Shown: positions 52,134-61,510, numbered from the stretch's first letter. The stretch: DNA of 64,000 nucleotides from JBFMFR01 sp040752025 (GCA_040752025.1 JBFMFR010000032.1:1-64000); one strand, 5' to 3'. Numbers and translations are program-made. Notes: a model not told the origin generated them from the letters alone.

Positions 52134-53098
52134 TCACCTAGCAATTCAATCTCTAATTCCAGCCGCACACCAAATTTTTCAAGCACGCGCTGCTGGGCCA
52201 TTTGGATCAGTGCATACACGTCGCTGGCAGTCGCCTGGCCCTGGTTGGTGAAGAAATTGGCGTGCAGATTGCTGATTTCCGCGCCTCCCATACGAGCACC
52301 CTTCAAGCCCACCGCTTCAATCAAACGTCCAGCGTAATCGCCCGGCGGGTTCTTGAACATGGAGCCCATGCTGGCTCCAGGAGGCTGCGTACGCCGGCGA
52401 TGAGCGACGAACTCGTCGATCCTGGCCTGCACAGCCTGCGGCGTGCTGTGCGCCAGTTGCAAGTGTGCTGCCAAAACGACGGCCCGTCCTGCCTGGCGCT
52501 TCAACAGGCTGCCCCTGTAGATGAAATCCAGCCTGTCCGCTGCCCACATCTCCCTGCGGGGTTCTTCGCCCTGGGCAGCGAATTCGGTGAATTCGCTATC
52601 CATACGGTGCAAGATTTCGGCCAGGCGCAGATTACCAGCCATATCGCTGCCGTGGGCACCGGCATTGCCAACCACGGCGCCGCCCACGCTGCCCGGGATA
52701 CCCGCGGCCCATTCCAGGCCTGACAGGCCAAGTTGAGCCGCCTGGCGGGCCAGCAAGCCGAAATTCGCCCCCGATTCGGCCCGCACCATGGGTGGGTCGG
52801 CCCGTTCATCGAAACGTACCTGGCGCGCCCGGTTGATCAAAACCAGGCCGGGAACCCCCGCATCGCTCACCAGCACGTTCGAACCGCCTCCCAGGATCAG
52901 GAAATCCACCTGGTTGCGCCAGCACAGACGCACAGCCTCGACCAATTCGTCCAGGGTCTGCACCTCCAGCAGCATCTCGGCCGGGCCGCCGATGCGCGCG
53001 GCAGTATAGCGCCCTAAAAGCACCCCTGCCTGCAAGCGGGGTCCAAGCGCAGCCTGTAGCACGGCAATTCCAGCGGGTCGAACGTCCATACTCACCAA
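52124..53098 (-). CDS. murB: UDP-N-acetylenolpyruvoylglucosamine reductase MurB
   Basis: The 324-residue flavoprotein makes UDP-MurNAc. Visible are TAARIGGPAEMLLE, the FAD-binding ILGGGSNVLVSDAG, GLEWAAGIPGSVGGAVVGNAG, FIYRGSLLKR, and the PPGASMGSMFKNP segment with the catalytic Ser, ending with HANFFTNQGQATASDV. This is the type IIa form lacking the E. coli insertion. The start is TTG 53098 or ATG 53089; neither has a strong binding site. It is 2 bases after a small gene and probably coupled to it. Confidence 0.94.
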   Translation of the reverse strand: MVSMDVRPAGIAVLQAALGPRLQAGVLLGRYTAARIGGPAEMLLEVQTLDELVEAVRLCWRNQVDFLILGGGSNVLVSDAGVPGLVLINRARQVRFDERADPPMVRAESGANFGLLARQAAQLGLSGLEWAAGIPGSVGGAVVGNAGAHGSDMAGNLRLAEILHRMDSEFTEFAAQGEEPRREMWAADRLDFIYRGSLLKRQAGRAVVLAAHLQLAHSTPQAVQARIDEFVAHRRRTQPPGASMGSMFKNPPGDYAGRLIEAVGLKGARMGGAEISNLHANFFTNQGQATASDVYALIQMAQQRVLEKFGVRLELEIELLGEWE

Positions 53099-53100
53099 GA

Positions 53101-53319
53101 TTACATCTCTTTCAGCCAGTCGATCAAGCGCAAAATAACTTCGCGCTTAAACGGAAAACCGATTTGGTCAGGCGCGGCTTCCTCCGAGTCAACCAGCGTA
53201 AAAGCTTCTGGCCGAGATCCACGGCCCCTGGTTGAGCGAGCCTGCAATTGCAGGTCGGATAAGCCATACGCATCCGATTCAAAGGTGCGTTTTTCACCAG
53301 ACAGGGACGATTTAGGCAT
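53101..53319 (-). CDS. Small 72-residue protein between murC and murB
   Basis: The family is not recognised. The ATG at 53317-53319 lies inside the murC 3' end (8-base overlap) with GAGGAGA three bases upstream, and the stop is 2 bases before murB. These are strong signs of a real, coupled gene. The product is polar, with a basic N-terminal half (SLSGEKRTFESDAYGLSDLQ) and an amphipathic C-terminal helix (KREVILRLIDWLKEM). It has no signal peptide. Its place suggests a role in peptidoglycan precursor synthesis or division. Confidence 0.6.
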   Translation of the reverse strand: MPKSSLSGEKRTFESDAYGLSDLQLQARSTRGRGSRPEAFTLVDSEEAAPDQIGFPFKREVILRLIDWLKEM

Positions 53320-54727
53320 TTTTCTCTCCTCGGCGATGTGGCCCAGCTTGCGCCTCCAGGCTCTGCAACACCTGAGTGCTGATCTGGTCGGCATCGCCGG
53401 CCGATAGCACCAGGACCACATCACCAGATTGCAGATTATGGACCAATTCGTCTTTGGCCTCTACCAGGCCTGGCGCGAACTGCGCCGGAGCGCCGGCATC
53501 GGACAGAGCACGCACCAGCCAGTCGCCAGAGAAGCCGTCCACCGGGGCCGCTTCGCGGGCGGCGTAAACCTCGGTGACGATAACCTGGTCGGCCTGGCTT
53601 AAGGCCGAAACAAAGCCATCGAACAACGTGCGTGTGCGTGAATACGTATGCGGCTGCCAGACGGCCCACAAGCGGCGCCCAGGGAAGCGGGCGCGCGCCG
53701 CCGCCAGGGTAGCGCGAATTTCGGTCGGGTGGTGGGCGTAATCGTCGATCACCGTCACGCCGGCCTGCTCGCCGCGCACTTCGAAGCGCCGCCCGGCGCC
53801 ACGGAATTCACCCAGGGCGCTGGCGGCCCGCCTCAGAGGCAGGTGCAGTTGGTCCGCCACGGCCAGGGCGGCCAGGGCATTGCGCACGTTGTGCTCGCCG
53901 GGCACAACCAACGAAACCGGCTGGGGGGCAGGGCAGTTCTGGCAGGAAAGCGCAAACCGAAAACCGCCTTGCGCGTTCACTGATAAATCCTTCGCACAGT
54001 AATCCCAATCCGCATCCGACAGACCATAAGTCTGTGTGCGTAGCCCCTGTGCAGCGGCCCAGGCCAGCAAACGGGCCGCACCCGGGTCTTCGCCACAGGC
54101 AACCAACGCACCCCCCTGCACCAGATGAGAAGCATATTCCTGGAAAGCCTGGTAGAAATCCGCGGCAGTCGGATAACAATCCGGATGATCGTGCTCGATG
54201 TTCGTGACAACCGCCAGGGATGGGCGCAAGCCAAGGAACATGCGATCATATTCATCTGCTTCGATCACAAACCACTGGCCCTGGCCAGCGTGGGCATTGC
54301 GGCCCAGGTTCTGCGAGACGCCGCCGACGATGTAGGAAGGATCCAACCCCAGGGAACTCAGCATCCAGGCGATCATGGCGGTGGTGGTGGTTTTTCCGTG
54401 CGTACCCGCCACGCCGATCACCTGCTGTGAGGCCATCAACTGCTCGAGGAAATCGGCCCGCTTCAACACAGAAACACCGGCCGCCCGAGCAGCCTGGACT
54501 TCAACATTCTCATCGGGGATAGCAGAAGAACGCACCACCAGGTCTGCACCGCTGACATTTTCGGCCCGGTGTCCCAGAAAGACGCGCGCCCCGGCCTGCT
54601 GCAAGGCCTGGGCCAGCGGCGAAAGCTGGCGGTCCGAGCCGCTAACCGTATAGCCGCGCTCCAACAACACCATGGCCATGGCCGATAAACCGCTACCTCC
54701 GATCCCGATGAAATGCACGTGTTTCAT
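53312..54727 (-). CDS. murC: UDP-N-acetylmuramate-L-alanine ligase MurC
   Basis: The 471-residue Mur ligase adds L-Ala to UDP-MurNAc. It has HFIGIGGSGLSAMAMVLLER, the ATP loop VIGVAGTHGKTTTTAMI, EADEYDRMFLGLRP, NIEHDHPDCYP, and the C-terminal domain DDYAHHPTEIRATL and WQPHTYSRTRTL. All are MurC-specific. It lies downstream of the CvpA-like gene by 26 bases and overlaps the small gene by 8 bases. Confidence 0.98.
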   Translation of the reverse strand: MKHVHFIGIGGSGLSAMAMVLLERGYTVSGSDRQLSPLAQALQQAGARVFLGHRAENVSGADLVVRSSAIPDENVEVQAARAAGVSVLKRADFLEQLMASQQVIGVAGTHGKTTTTAMIAWMLSSLGLDPSYIVGGVSQNLGRNAHAGQGQWFVIEADEYDRMFLGLRPSLAVVTNIEHDHPDCYPTAADFYQAFQEYASHLVQGGALVACGEDPGAARLLAWAAAQGLRTQTYGLSDADWDYCAKDLSVNAQGGFRFALSCQNCPAPQPVSLVVPGEHNVRNALAALAVADQLHLPLRRAASALGEFRGAGRRFEVRGEQAGVTVIDDYAHHPTEIRATLAAARARFPGRRLWAVWQPHTYSRTRTLFDGFVSALSQADQVIVTEVYAAREAAPVDGFSGDWLVRALSDAGAPAQFAPGLVEAKDELVHNLQSGDVVLVLSAGDADQISTQVLQSLEAQAGPHRRGEKNA

Positions 54728-54753
54728 AAACAGATCTTAGAATCGTTCCTGGA

Positions 54754-55290
54754 TTACAAGAATACGATAATGACGAAAATAAAAGCCAATACCACAGCAA
54801 TGTAGATATTCGGCTGCTTGCCCAACCAGACTGGCGGAAGCAACTTCAAGATGCGCTGCATCGACTCAGCCATATCTCCCTGGGCGGGGACGACATACTT
54901 CGCCAGCATCGGGTAGTCAGCCTGGTGCGTGTAATACCATAGTGTACCGATCACAAACCAGCCACTGACCAGGCCCAGAAACATCCCCAGCATAACATCC
55001 TGGATGCGATCACGCCTTTCGGCCGCCTTTGACAGCCGGGAAAACTTGGGCGATTGGTAGCCAAAAAAGGCCATCAACACCACCGTGAGAATGCGGAACC
55101 AGTACTGCATGCTCGGGTTGCTTTGAATGAAAGGGCCAACCATGGGCAGCAACAATTCGATCACGGAGATGAAGGCCAGCGCCAGGATAACGCTGAACGT
55201 AACCAGAATCTCCTTGGCCCAACCGCGCATCGCACCGATGAAACCAAACAAAATCACAAACATGTAGAACACGATAACGAGTGAAATCAT
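54754..55290 (-). CDS. CvpA-like membrane protein in the dcw cluster
   Basis: The 178-residue protein has four or five membrane helices (about residues 2-20, 28-50, 62-80, 100-122 and 158-177). The first half resembles the CvpA/colicin V production family (FGFIGAMRGWAKEILVTFSV). A charged cytoplasmic stretch (KFSRLSKAAERRDRIQD) divides it. Function is unknown. It overlaps the murG stop by 4 bases (ATGA), so it is part of the same operon and may act in envelope synthesis. Confidence 0.68.
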   Translation of the reverse strand: MISLVIVFYMFVILFGFIGAMRGWAKEILVTFSVILALAFISVIELLLPMVGPFIQSNPSMQYWFRILTVVLMAFFGYQSPKFSRLSKAAERRDRIQDVMLGMFLGLVSGWFVIGTLWYYTHQADYPMLAKYVVPAQGDMAESMQRILKLLPPVWLGKQPNIYIAVVLAFIFVIIVFL

Positions 55291-56435
55291 CGTCTCATAT
55301 CCTTTCCTGGTGTTTTTTGGACTGCCAGGCCTTGAATCAACTGTGCAATGGAATTCGCTGCACCCGGCTGTGCCAGAGAGCGCATCGCTTGCGCCATGCG
55401 CTCCAGTTGGTCCCGATCACGCATCAGTTCACTCACTACCGGCAAAAGCTGTACGGATAAATCAGAGTCCTGGATTAGGCGGGCGGCGCCATGCTGAACC
55501 AGGTATTCAGCGTTGATCTTCTGGTAACGCCAGGCGTAAGGATAGGGCACCAGGATGGCCGGCAGGCCCATCAGTGGGAATTCGCCCAGGCTGGAAGCGC
55601 CCGCCCGCGAGATCACCAAGTCAGCCGCGCGCAAGGCAGCGCCCATCTCCTCGTGCAGGTAAGGGAAAGTCCGGTAGCGTTTCACCAACTCGCTGGTTTC
55701 GGGCTGGTGGGCGAGTTCCTGGGAGGCGCTTTCCACTTCCGGCCAATCGAGCTGGCCGCTCAAGTGCACCACCTGCATCTCACGCAGCAGTTCAGGGAGC
55801 GCCGCCAGCAAAGCCCGGTTGAGCGAGCGCGCCCCTTTGCTGCCGCCGAAGACCAGCAAAGTCGGCAGGTCAGGCGACAGGCCCAAAGCCTGCTGGGCCG
55901 CCTCCCGGCTCCAGTCGCCCAACCCAGGGCGTACCGGGTATCCCGTCACGGTCAGTTCCGCGCGGCGAGCGAAATAAGCCTGCGATGGCGGAGCGGTCAC
56001 CGCGATACGATCGGCAAAGCGCGCCAGGGTCTTCAACGCCAAACCCGGCTCGATGTCCGGCACATACAAAGCCGTCGGCACGCGTCGCCCGGCCAGGGCC
56101 ATGGGAACAGCAACGTACCCGCCGGTGAAGAAGAGCACATCCGGCCGGAAGTCATGCAGGATCTTCTGGGACTGGCGATAGCCGCGCCCCAGGCGCAGCA
56201 GGTTGCTCGGGAGGGTGCGCAGCCCCACACCGTGTACGCCGGCCGCCTGGATGGCCTGGAAAGGAATGCCTTCGCGTTTCACCAGATCTGCCTCCATGCC
56301 TCCAACACCACCTACCCACAAGGCCGAAAACTCAACTCCGGTCTTGCTTCGGACGGACTCTTGCATAACCCGCAGAACGGTTAGCGCCGGATACACGCCG
56401 CCGCCAGTCCCGCCCGCGCAAATCAACAACCGCAT
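55287..56435 (-). CDS. murG: UDP-GlcNAc:lipid I N-acetylglucosaminyltransferase MurG
   Basis: The 382-residue GT-B enzyme makes lipid II on the inner face of the membrane. The N-terminal glycine loop reads ICAGGTGGGVYPALTV. The middle has FTGGYVAVPMALAGR, and the C-terminal half LVFGGSKGARSLNRAL, VISRAGASSLGEFPLMGLPA and LVPYPYAWRYQKINAEYLV. A strong binding site (GGAAGG, seven bases before the ATG) fixes the start. Its first 104 bases overlap the 3' end of ftsW in another frame. Confidence 0.96.
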   Translation of the reverse strand: MRLLICAGGTGGGVYPALTVLRVMQESVRSKTGVEFSALWVGGVGGMEADLVKREGIPFQAIQAAGVHGVGLRTLPSNLLRLGRGYRQSQKILHDFRPDVLFFTGGYVAVPMALAGRRVPTALYVPDIEPGLALKTLARFADRIAVTAPPSQAYFARRAELTVTGYPVRPGLGDWSREAAQQALGLSPDLPTLLVFGGSKGARSLNRALLAALPELLREMQVVHLSGQLDWPEVESASQELAHQPETSELVKRYRTFPYLHEEMGAALRAADLVISRAGASSLGEFPLMGLPAILVPYPYAWRYQKINAEYLVQHGAARLIQDSDLSVQLLPVVSELMRDRDQLERMAQAMRSLAQPGAANSIAQLIQGLAVQKTPGKDMRR

Positions 56436-57690
56436 TGAAAGACCTTCCTTGTTCTTCTCTTTGCTGATACGAAAGCCGCGAAATATTCATCAAGATGCCG
56501 ATCCCAGTCAGTGAAACCACCAGGCTGGAACCGCCAGCGCTGATGAAGGGCAGCGCATTCCCGGCAAAAGGTAGTAAGTTTACCATTACTGCCATGTTAA
56601 TGAAAGCTTCCATCGCAATCCACACGCTCAAGCCAGAAGCCAGCAGCGCCCCAAGCTGGTCGGGCGCCCGCCGGGCGATGACCATGCCACGCCATAACAC
56701 TAACGAATACAGAGCCACCAGGCCAAGCGAACCCAAAACGCCTGTTTCCTCACCTACTACCGCGAAAATGCTGTCGGTGGGCGGAACGGGCAAACCGGTG
56801 TACTTGGTTTCGCTCCGGCCAATTCCAACGCCAATCCAGCCGCCTTTGACGAAAGCCTCGAAAGAGCGGCGCACGTGGTACGATCCCTCGGTTGGATCTT
56901 TCAGGCCAGCGATATAATCGCGCAAGCGCTCGCTGCCTGTCGGGCTAAGCTGCACCACCGCCCAACCCACCAGCAGAGCGATGACCAGCAAAGCGGAGAT
57001 CTGGCGCATATCCCCACCTGCCAGAAAGAAGAGGAAACCGCCCAAGGCAAACACCGTAACCACCGCGCTCAAATCGGGCTGCAAAACGATCAAACCACCC
57101 AAGATACCCAGGATGGCAGCCAGCGGCAGCAGGCCGAAATTGATATCACTAAGCTTTTCACGCTTGGCATACAACCATACCGCCAGGTAAATCACTGTGA
57201 CAAGTTTCGCCAGTTCAGAGGGCTGGATCGAACCACCCAGCAAAGAGCGCGTCGCGCCCAGGCGAACGTTGCTGACCACCAACACGCCGACCAGTAAGAA
57301 AATCGTGGCGCCCATGGCCAGCACCACCAGGTGGCGCCAGTTATGGTAATCCATCAGCGTGGCAATAACGGCGCCGAACAGGCCCAGCGCCAGCCAGATC
57401 AGCTGGCGGTTGAAAATATACATCGGTTCCTTTTCCAGTACTACCTGCGAAAAATCCGTGCTGGCCGAGAACACCATCAATATTCCAAAAACGACCAGCG
57501 TGAGCACCACCAGAAGCAAGGGAACATCGATCTTCAACTGCACCACCTGCGAACTCGCAGCCGGCCGTGAGCTCGTTTTCTGGGGAGCAAAATATTTACC
57601 CAGGAAGCCCTCCAGGGGCGTCCTGGCGCGCCGCCGGTTGTTACGCGGCAGCGGCTTCACGGAAGTTGATTCACCCACTGTACGAAACAT
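56332..57690 (-). CDS. ftsW: SEDS peptidoglycan glycosyltransferase FtsW
   Basis: The 452-residue protein has ten membrane helices of the SEDS family, which polymerise lipid II at the septum. Seen are VFGILMVFSASTDFS, GSIQPSELAKLVTVIYLAVW, VLQPDLSAVVTVFA, GIGRSETKYTGLPVPPTDSIFAVVGEE (written in part) and NLLPFAGNALPFISAGGSSL. A ~65-residue polar N-terminal extension precedes helix 1. The ATG has GAGGAG eight bases upstream and overlaps the murD end by 34 bases. The last 34 codons run out of frame over murG and encode an Arg-rich tail. Confidence 0.95.
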   Translation of the reverse strand: MFRTVGESTSVKPLPRNNRRRARTPLEGFLGKYFAPQKTSSRPAASSQVVQLKIDVPLLLVVLTLVVFGILMVFSASTDFSQVVLEKEPMYIFNRQLIWLALGLFGAVIATLMDYHNWRHLVVLAMGATIFLLVGVLVVSNVRLGATRSLLGGSIQPSELAKLVTVIYLAVWLYAKREKLSDINFGLLPLAAILGILGGLIVLQPDLSAVVTVFALGGFLFFLAGGDMRQISALLVIALLVGWAVVQLSPTGSERLRDYIAGLKDPTEGSYHVRRSFEAFVKGGWIGVGIGRSETKYTGLPVPPTDSIFAVVGEETGVLGSLGLVALYSLVLWRGMVIARRAPDQLGALLASGLSVWIAMEAFINMAVMVNLLPFAGNALPFISAGGSSLVVSLTGIGILMNISRLSYQQREEQGRSFNAVVDLRGRDWRRRVSGANRSAGYARVRPKQDRS

Positions 57691-59075
57691 TCTCCACGCT
57701 CCTCGAAATCCTTAAACTCATCAAAACTGGTCCCGCCGGGCGAGAGCAGAACAACATCGCCCGGCTGCGCCAACCCGGCAGCCTGCTGCACCGCATCCTG
57801 CAAACCAGAACAGCGACTGACAGTCAGACGTTCCTCACCCGTCAGGTGCAGGGCGCTCACGATCAACTCCGCCGCCTCGCCAAAAACGACCAGGTGATCC
57901 ACGCGCTGGCGCACCAGGGCAGCAAGTTCATCCCAGGGCAGGTTCTTATCTCTCCCGCCGGCCAACAACACCAGGGGTTCATCGAATGAACGAATGTCAG
58001 CCATGACTCGCTCTGGGGCCGATGCAATCGAATCGTTATACCAATCCACCCCATGCCAGGTGCGCACAAACTCCAGGCGGTGTTTTACGCCTGCAAAGCC
58101 CTGTACGCCCGCTCGCGTCGCCTCGACAGGCAGGCCCGCCGCGGCGGCGATGGCGCAGGCAGCCATCACGTTCAACAAATTGTGTTCGCCACGTAAAGCG
58201 ATCGCATCCCGGACCAGTACCTGCAATTCTGCAGAACCGAACTTGCCCTCGCGCAGGATGATCTCCCGGCCGCGCAAGAAAACGCCTTCCTGATCTGCTG
58301 CCAGTTCAGACAGGCCGAATGACATCAGGCGCCCGTGCGCCTCTTTGGCCAACGACCAGGCCCCTGGGTCATCCCGTCCTAAAACAACCACATCAGAAGG
58401 GGACTGGTGGGCGATGATCTGCGCCTTCGCCGCCAGGTAGGCCGCCATCGTACCGTGCCGGTCAAGATGGTTGGGAGTGACATTCAAAACAGCCGCTACC
58501 TGCGGGGAAAGGTTCATAATCTCTAGCTGGAAGCTCGAAAGTTCCATAACTGCCAGGTCATCGGGCTGCATCTCATCTACCACTGCGATCAAGGGCGCGC
58601 CGATATTGCCGCCCACCCACACCTTGCGATAGCCGGCCTCCGATCCGCCAGCCTGCAAGGCTGCCTGGGCCATGCGGCCCACCAGCGTGGTCGTGGTGGT
58701 TTTACCAGCCGAGCCCGTAATTCCAATAACTTTGCAGGGCACCGCCTCCATAAATATCTGCGAGTCATTGGAAAGCGGGATGCCGCGCTGGCGCGCTTCT
58801 GCGATCAGCGGCAAATTCAAAGGCACGCCGCCCGACACACACAGCAAATCTGTGCCATCCAGGATTTCAAGTGGATGCCCGCCGCAGACCCAGGCCAGGG
58901 GCGCTCCTGCCAGAGCCAGGTCTGAAAGCGTTTGGCGCGCGGCTTGCAGATCCTGCTCGCTGCGGCGATCGTTCAGAACGACCACCGCTCCGTGCTGGAG
59001 CAGATAGCGCGCCAGCGCCAGCCCCTGCCGGGCTGCGCCTACGATAACCACTCTCAAACCACTCCAATCCTTCAC
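57657..59075 (-). CDS. murD: UDP-N-acetylmuramoylalanine-D-glutamate ligase MurD
   Basis: The 472-residue Mur ligase adds D-Glu. It shows VVIVGAARQGLALARYLLQH, the ATP loop VIGITGSAGKTTTTTLVGRM, MELSSFQLEIM, NVTPNHLDRHGTMAAYLAAK, HRLEFVRTWHGVDWYNDSIA and LLAGGRDKNLPWDEL, ending with LLSPGGTSFDEFKDFEERGE. All are typical. It follows mraY by 15 bases. Confidence 0.98.
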   Translation of the reverse strand: MKDWSGLRVVIVGAARQGLALARYLLQHGAVVVLNDRRSEQDLQAARQTLSDLALAGAPLAWVCGGHPLEILDGTDLLCVSGGVPLNLPLIAEARQRGIPLSNDSQIFMEAVPCKVIGITGSAGKTTTTTLVGRMAQAALQAGGSEAGYRKVWVGGNIGAPLIAVVDEMQPDDLAVMELSSFQLEIMNLSPQVAAVLNVTPNHLDRHGTMAAYLAAKAQIIAHQSPSDVVVLGRDDPGAWSLAKEAHGRLMSFGLSELAADQEGVFLRGREIILREGKFGSAELQVLVRDAIALRGEHNLLNVMAACAIAAAAGLPVEATRAGVQGFAGVKHRLEFVRTWHGVDWYNDSIASAPERVMADIRSFDEPLVLLAGGRDKNLPWDELAALVRQRVDHLVVFGEAAELIVSALHLTGEERLTVSRCSGLQDAVQQAAGLAQPGDVVLLSPGGTSFDEFKDFEERGECFVQWVNQLP

Positions 59076-59090
59076 TACCAGACCTCTACA

Positions 59091-60083
59091 TCATGTCGTC
59101 GCCAGGGCGACCCCAATCATCGCGAACAACAGGCTGATCAGCCAAAAGCGCTGCACTACCTGCGTTTCGCTCCAACCCGAAAGCTCGAAGTGGTGGTGCA
59201 ATGGCGCCATTTTGAACAAACGCCGCCCGCCCGTCCACTTGAAATAAGCCACCTGCAAGACATCGCTCATCACCACACTGAACGGGATGATGGCGATCAT
59301 CGGTAAGAGCACCCACTGGCCGGTCATCAAAGCCACCACACCCAGTGTGGCGCCCAGGGCCAGGGAACCCGTGTCGCCCATGAACAACTGGGCCGGATGC
59401 ACGTTGAACCACAAGAACCCGAAGATCGCACCCACCACGGTGAAGCAAAAGCGCGCCAGGAAAATCTGCCCCTGGAGCAAACAGACGCCGCCGTAGGCAG
59501 CAAACGCCGTCGCCGAGATCAGCCCGGCCAGCCCATCCAGGCCATCTGTCAGGTTGACTGCATTCGAACTGTAAACAATCACGAACATGGCTATGGGCAC
59601 GTACCAAAAACCCAATTTGATCACGCCCTTGATGCCTGGCAGGTACAAGTCGGGTGTGTCCAACAGGTAATGCAGAAAAAACGCAATCCCAGCCGCCATA
59701 ACAACTTGAATGGCAAACTTGGTGCGGGCGCGCATGCCCTGGCTATTTTTCCGGCCGCGCAACCCTTCCCAGTCATCGACTGCGCCCAGCAAGGCGTACA
59801 TCAACATTGTCCCCATAGGCACAATCACGGAGCGCCCAAACACGCGCAGACCGATCAAGTTTCCAGCATTCAACAACACCGTGATCAACACCACGGGCAG
59901 GACGATCATCACGCCGCCCATCGTGGGGGTACCCAGCTTGCTGAAATGCCGCTCTGGGCCATCCAAGCGGATCATCTTGCCAACCTTGAAATGGCGCAAG
60001 ATGCGCAGCAAGGGCGAACCCCAAATCACTGTGATCATAAAGCTGAAACCGGCCAGGGCCAGCGTCATAGAAGCCTGTGTCAT
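59091..60083 (-). CDS. mraY: Phospho-N-acetylmuramoyl-pentapeptide transferase MraY
   Basis: The 330-residue membrane enzyme makes lipid I from UDP-MurNAc-pentapeptide and undecaprenyl phosphate. It has ten helices and the motifs GTPTMGGVMIVLPV, LGAVDDWEGLRGRKNSQGMR with the Asp pair, SSNAVNLTDGLDGLAGLI, FMGDTGSLALGATLG and MAPLHHHFELSGWSETQVV. Its ATG overlaps the murF stop (ATGA). Confidence 0.98.
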   Translation of the reverse strand: MTQASMTLALAGFSFMITVIWGSPLLRILRHFKVGKMIRLDGPERHFSKLGTPTMGGVMIVLPVVLITVLLNAGNLIGLRVFGRSVIVPMGTMLMYALLGAVDDWEGLRGRKNSQGMRARTKFAIQVVMAAGIAFFLHYLLDTPDLYLPGIKGVIKLGFWYVPIAMFVIVYSSNAVNLTDGLDGLAGLISATAFAAYGGVCLLQGQIFLARFCFTVVGAIFGFLWFNVHPAQLFMGDTGSLALGATLGVVALMTGQWVLLPMIAIIPFSVVMSDVLQVAYFKWTGGRRLFKMAPLHHHFELSGWSETQVVQRFWLISLLFAMIGVALATT

Positions 60084-61507
60084 GAACAGTCCTCCAGCGC
60101 TGCCACGATCTGATCCATGCGCATGCCATGCGATCCTTTGATCAGAACGATATCATTAGGCCCCAGGCGGCTCTTCAGGAAGTCGATCGCCTCCTGGCTA
60201 TCATTGAGCGTGGTCACCATTTGGGGCAGCAGGCCCGCCCGGCAGGCCGAATAAGCGATGATGCGGGCCAGTTCGCCCACCGTGACCAGTTCGGTTGCCA
60301 CTTCGGCGACGCGCACGCCCACCATTTCGTGGCCGCGGCGCTCGTATGGACCTAACTCCAACATATCGCCCAGCACCGCCACTTTGCGTCCATCCAACTC
60401 ATCCAACAAGTTGAGCGCCGCCAGCGTCGATTCAGGCGAAGCATTGTATGTATCGTCCAGGATCAACGCCCCGCTGTGCGTGCGCACTGCGACCAGGCGC
60501 AACTGTGCATAGGCATACTCAGAACGCAGGCCATCGACGATCTCCTGCCAGGTCAACCCTTCGACCAGGCCGACAGCCGCGGCGCGCAGCACCGTATGCA
60601 CGGAATGCCGGCCGATCAAGGGCACCCGCATGTGCAGAACCTCGTTGCGATAATGCAGGCGAAAACGAATGCCCTCCAGGCCCAGGCCCTCAACGTGGTC
60701 GGCCCACAGATCTGCCTGCGGATCCAGGCCATAGTAGAACACCCGCGCCTGAGTTACCTTCGCCATATCACGCACCCAGGCGTCATCATAGTTGAGAATA
60801 GCCACGCCCTCTGGCGCGAGCGGCAACGCCTGAACCAGTTCGGCTTTGCCACGCGCAATTGCTTCCTGCGAACCAGCCCGGGAGGCGTGCACTGTACCCA
60901 CATTGGTGATCACACCCACCTGCGGCAGAGCCAGGTCGCATAAAAATGAGATCTCACCCGGTACGTAGAAACCCATCTCCAGAACGGCGCGTTCGTGCCC
61001 TTCGGCCAATCGCAGCAAAGTAAGCGGCAGGCCAATTTCATTATTGAGATTACCCGGGTTTTTCAAGGTGCGGTAGCGCTGATCCAACACCTCTGCAACC
61101 AGTTCTTTGGTGGTTGATTTGCCCACGCTGCCCGTGACGCCGATCACTCGCAGGCTCAACTTCCGCCGCCAGAAGCGTGCAACGCGCTGTAAAGCAGCCA
61201 GGCTGTCGTCAACCCACAGGCACAGCGGCATATCCTTGACATCCAGGGTCCGGTCCGGCTGCGCTGAACGCAGATCTAACACAGAAAAGGCTTCCCCCAT
61301 GTCGCGCTGCACCAGTGCGACGTGGGCGCCGCGCTCGAATGCATTGCCAACGTAATCATGCCCATCGACGCGCTCTCCTGGCAGGGCCACAAACAGGCTG
61401 CCAGGGATCACCTGGCGCGAATCAATCGTGGCCTCTGTAATGACCATGTGCGCCCATTCAGGGCGCACGCCACACAACGCTTCCAGAACGTCTGCCAGGG
61501 TGAGCAT
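60080..61507 (-). CDS. murF: UDP-MurNAc-tripeptide-D-Ala-D-Ala ligase MurF
   Basis: The 475-residue Mur ligase adds D-Ala-D-Ala. Motifs: EATIDSRQVIPGSLFVALPG, the ATP loop VIGVTGSVGKSTTKELVAEV, LNNEIGLPLTLLRL, EMGFYVPGEI, ILDDTYNASPESTLAAL and the C-terminal LIKGSHGMRMDQIV. It follows ftsI, where most bacteria have murE. The 44-base gap before it is filled by a tandem repeat and a 14-codon frame. Confidence 0.97.
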   Translation of the reverse strand: MLTLADVLEALCGVRPEWAHMVITEATIDSRQVIPGSLFVALPGERVDGHDYVGNAFERGAHVALVQRDMGEAFSVLDLRSAQPDRTLDVKDMPLCLWVDDSLAALQRVARFWRRKLSLRVIGVTGSVGKSTTKELVAEVLDQRYRTLKNPGNLNNEIGLPLTLLRLAEGHERAVLEMGFYVPGEISFLCDLALPQVGVITNVGTVHASRAGSQEAIARGKAELVQALPLAPEGVAILNYDDAWVRDMAKVTQARVFYYGLDPQADLWADHVEGLGLEGIRFRLHYRNEVLHMRVPLIGRHSVHTVLRAAAVGLVEGLTWQEIVDGLRSEYAYAQLRLVAVRTHSGALILDDTYNASPESTLAALNLLDELDGRKVAVLGDMLELGPYERRGHEMVGVRVAEVATELVTVGELARIIAYSACRAGLLPQMVTTLNDSQEAIDFLKSRLGPNDIVLIKGSHGMRMDQIVAALEDCS

Positions 61508-61510
61508 CGG

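Noticed and set aside
53319..53424. Longer form of the small gene before murB, starting at 53424
   Set aside because: The upstream 35 codons lie inside murC and read MMWSWCYRPAMPTRS, a murC shadow; the ATG at 53319 has the binding site.
57657..57660. GTG at 57660 as the ftsW start, overlapping the murD stop as GTGA
   Set aside because: Possible, but the ATG at 57690 has a much better binding site (GAGGAG, 8 bases).
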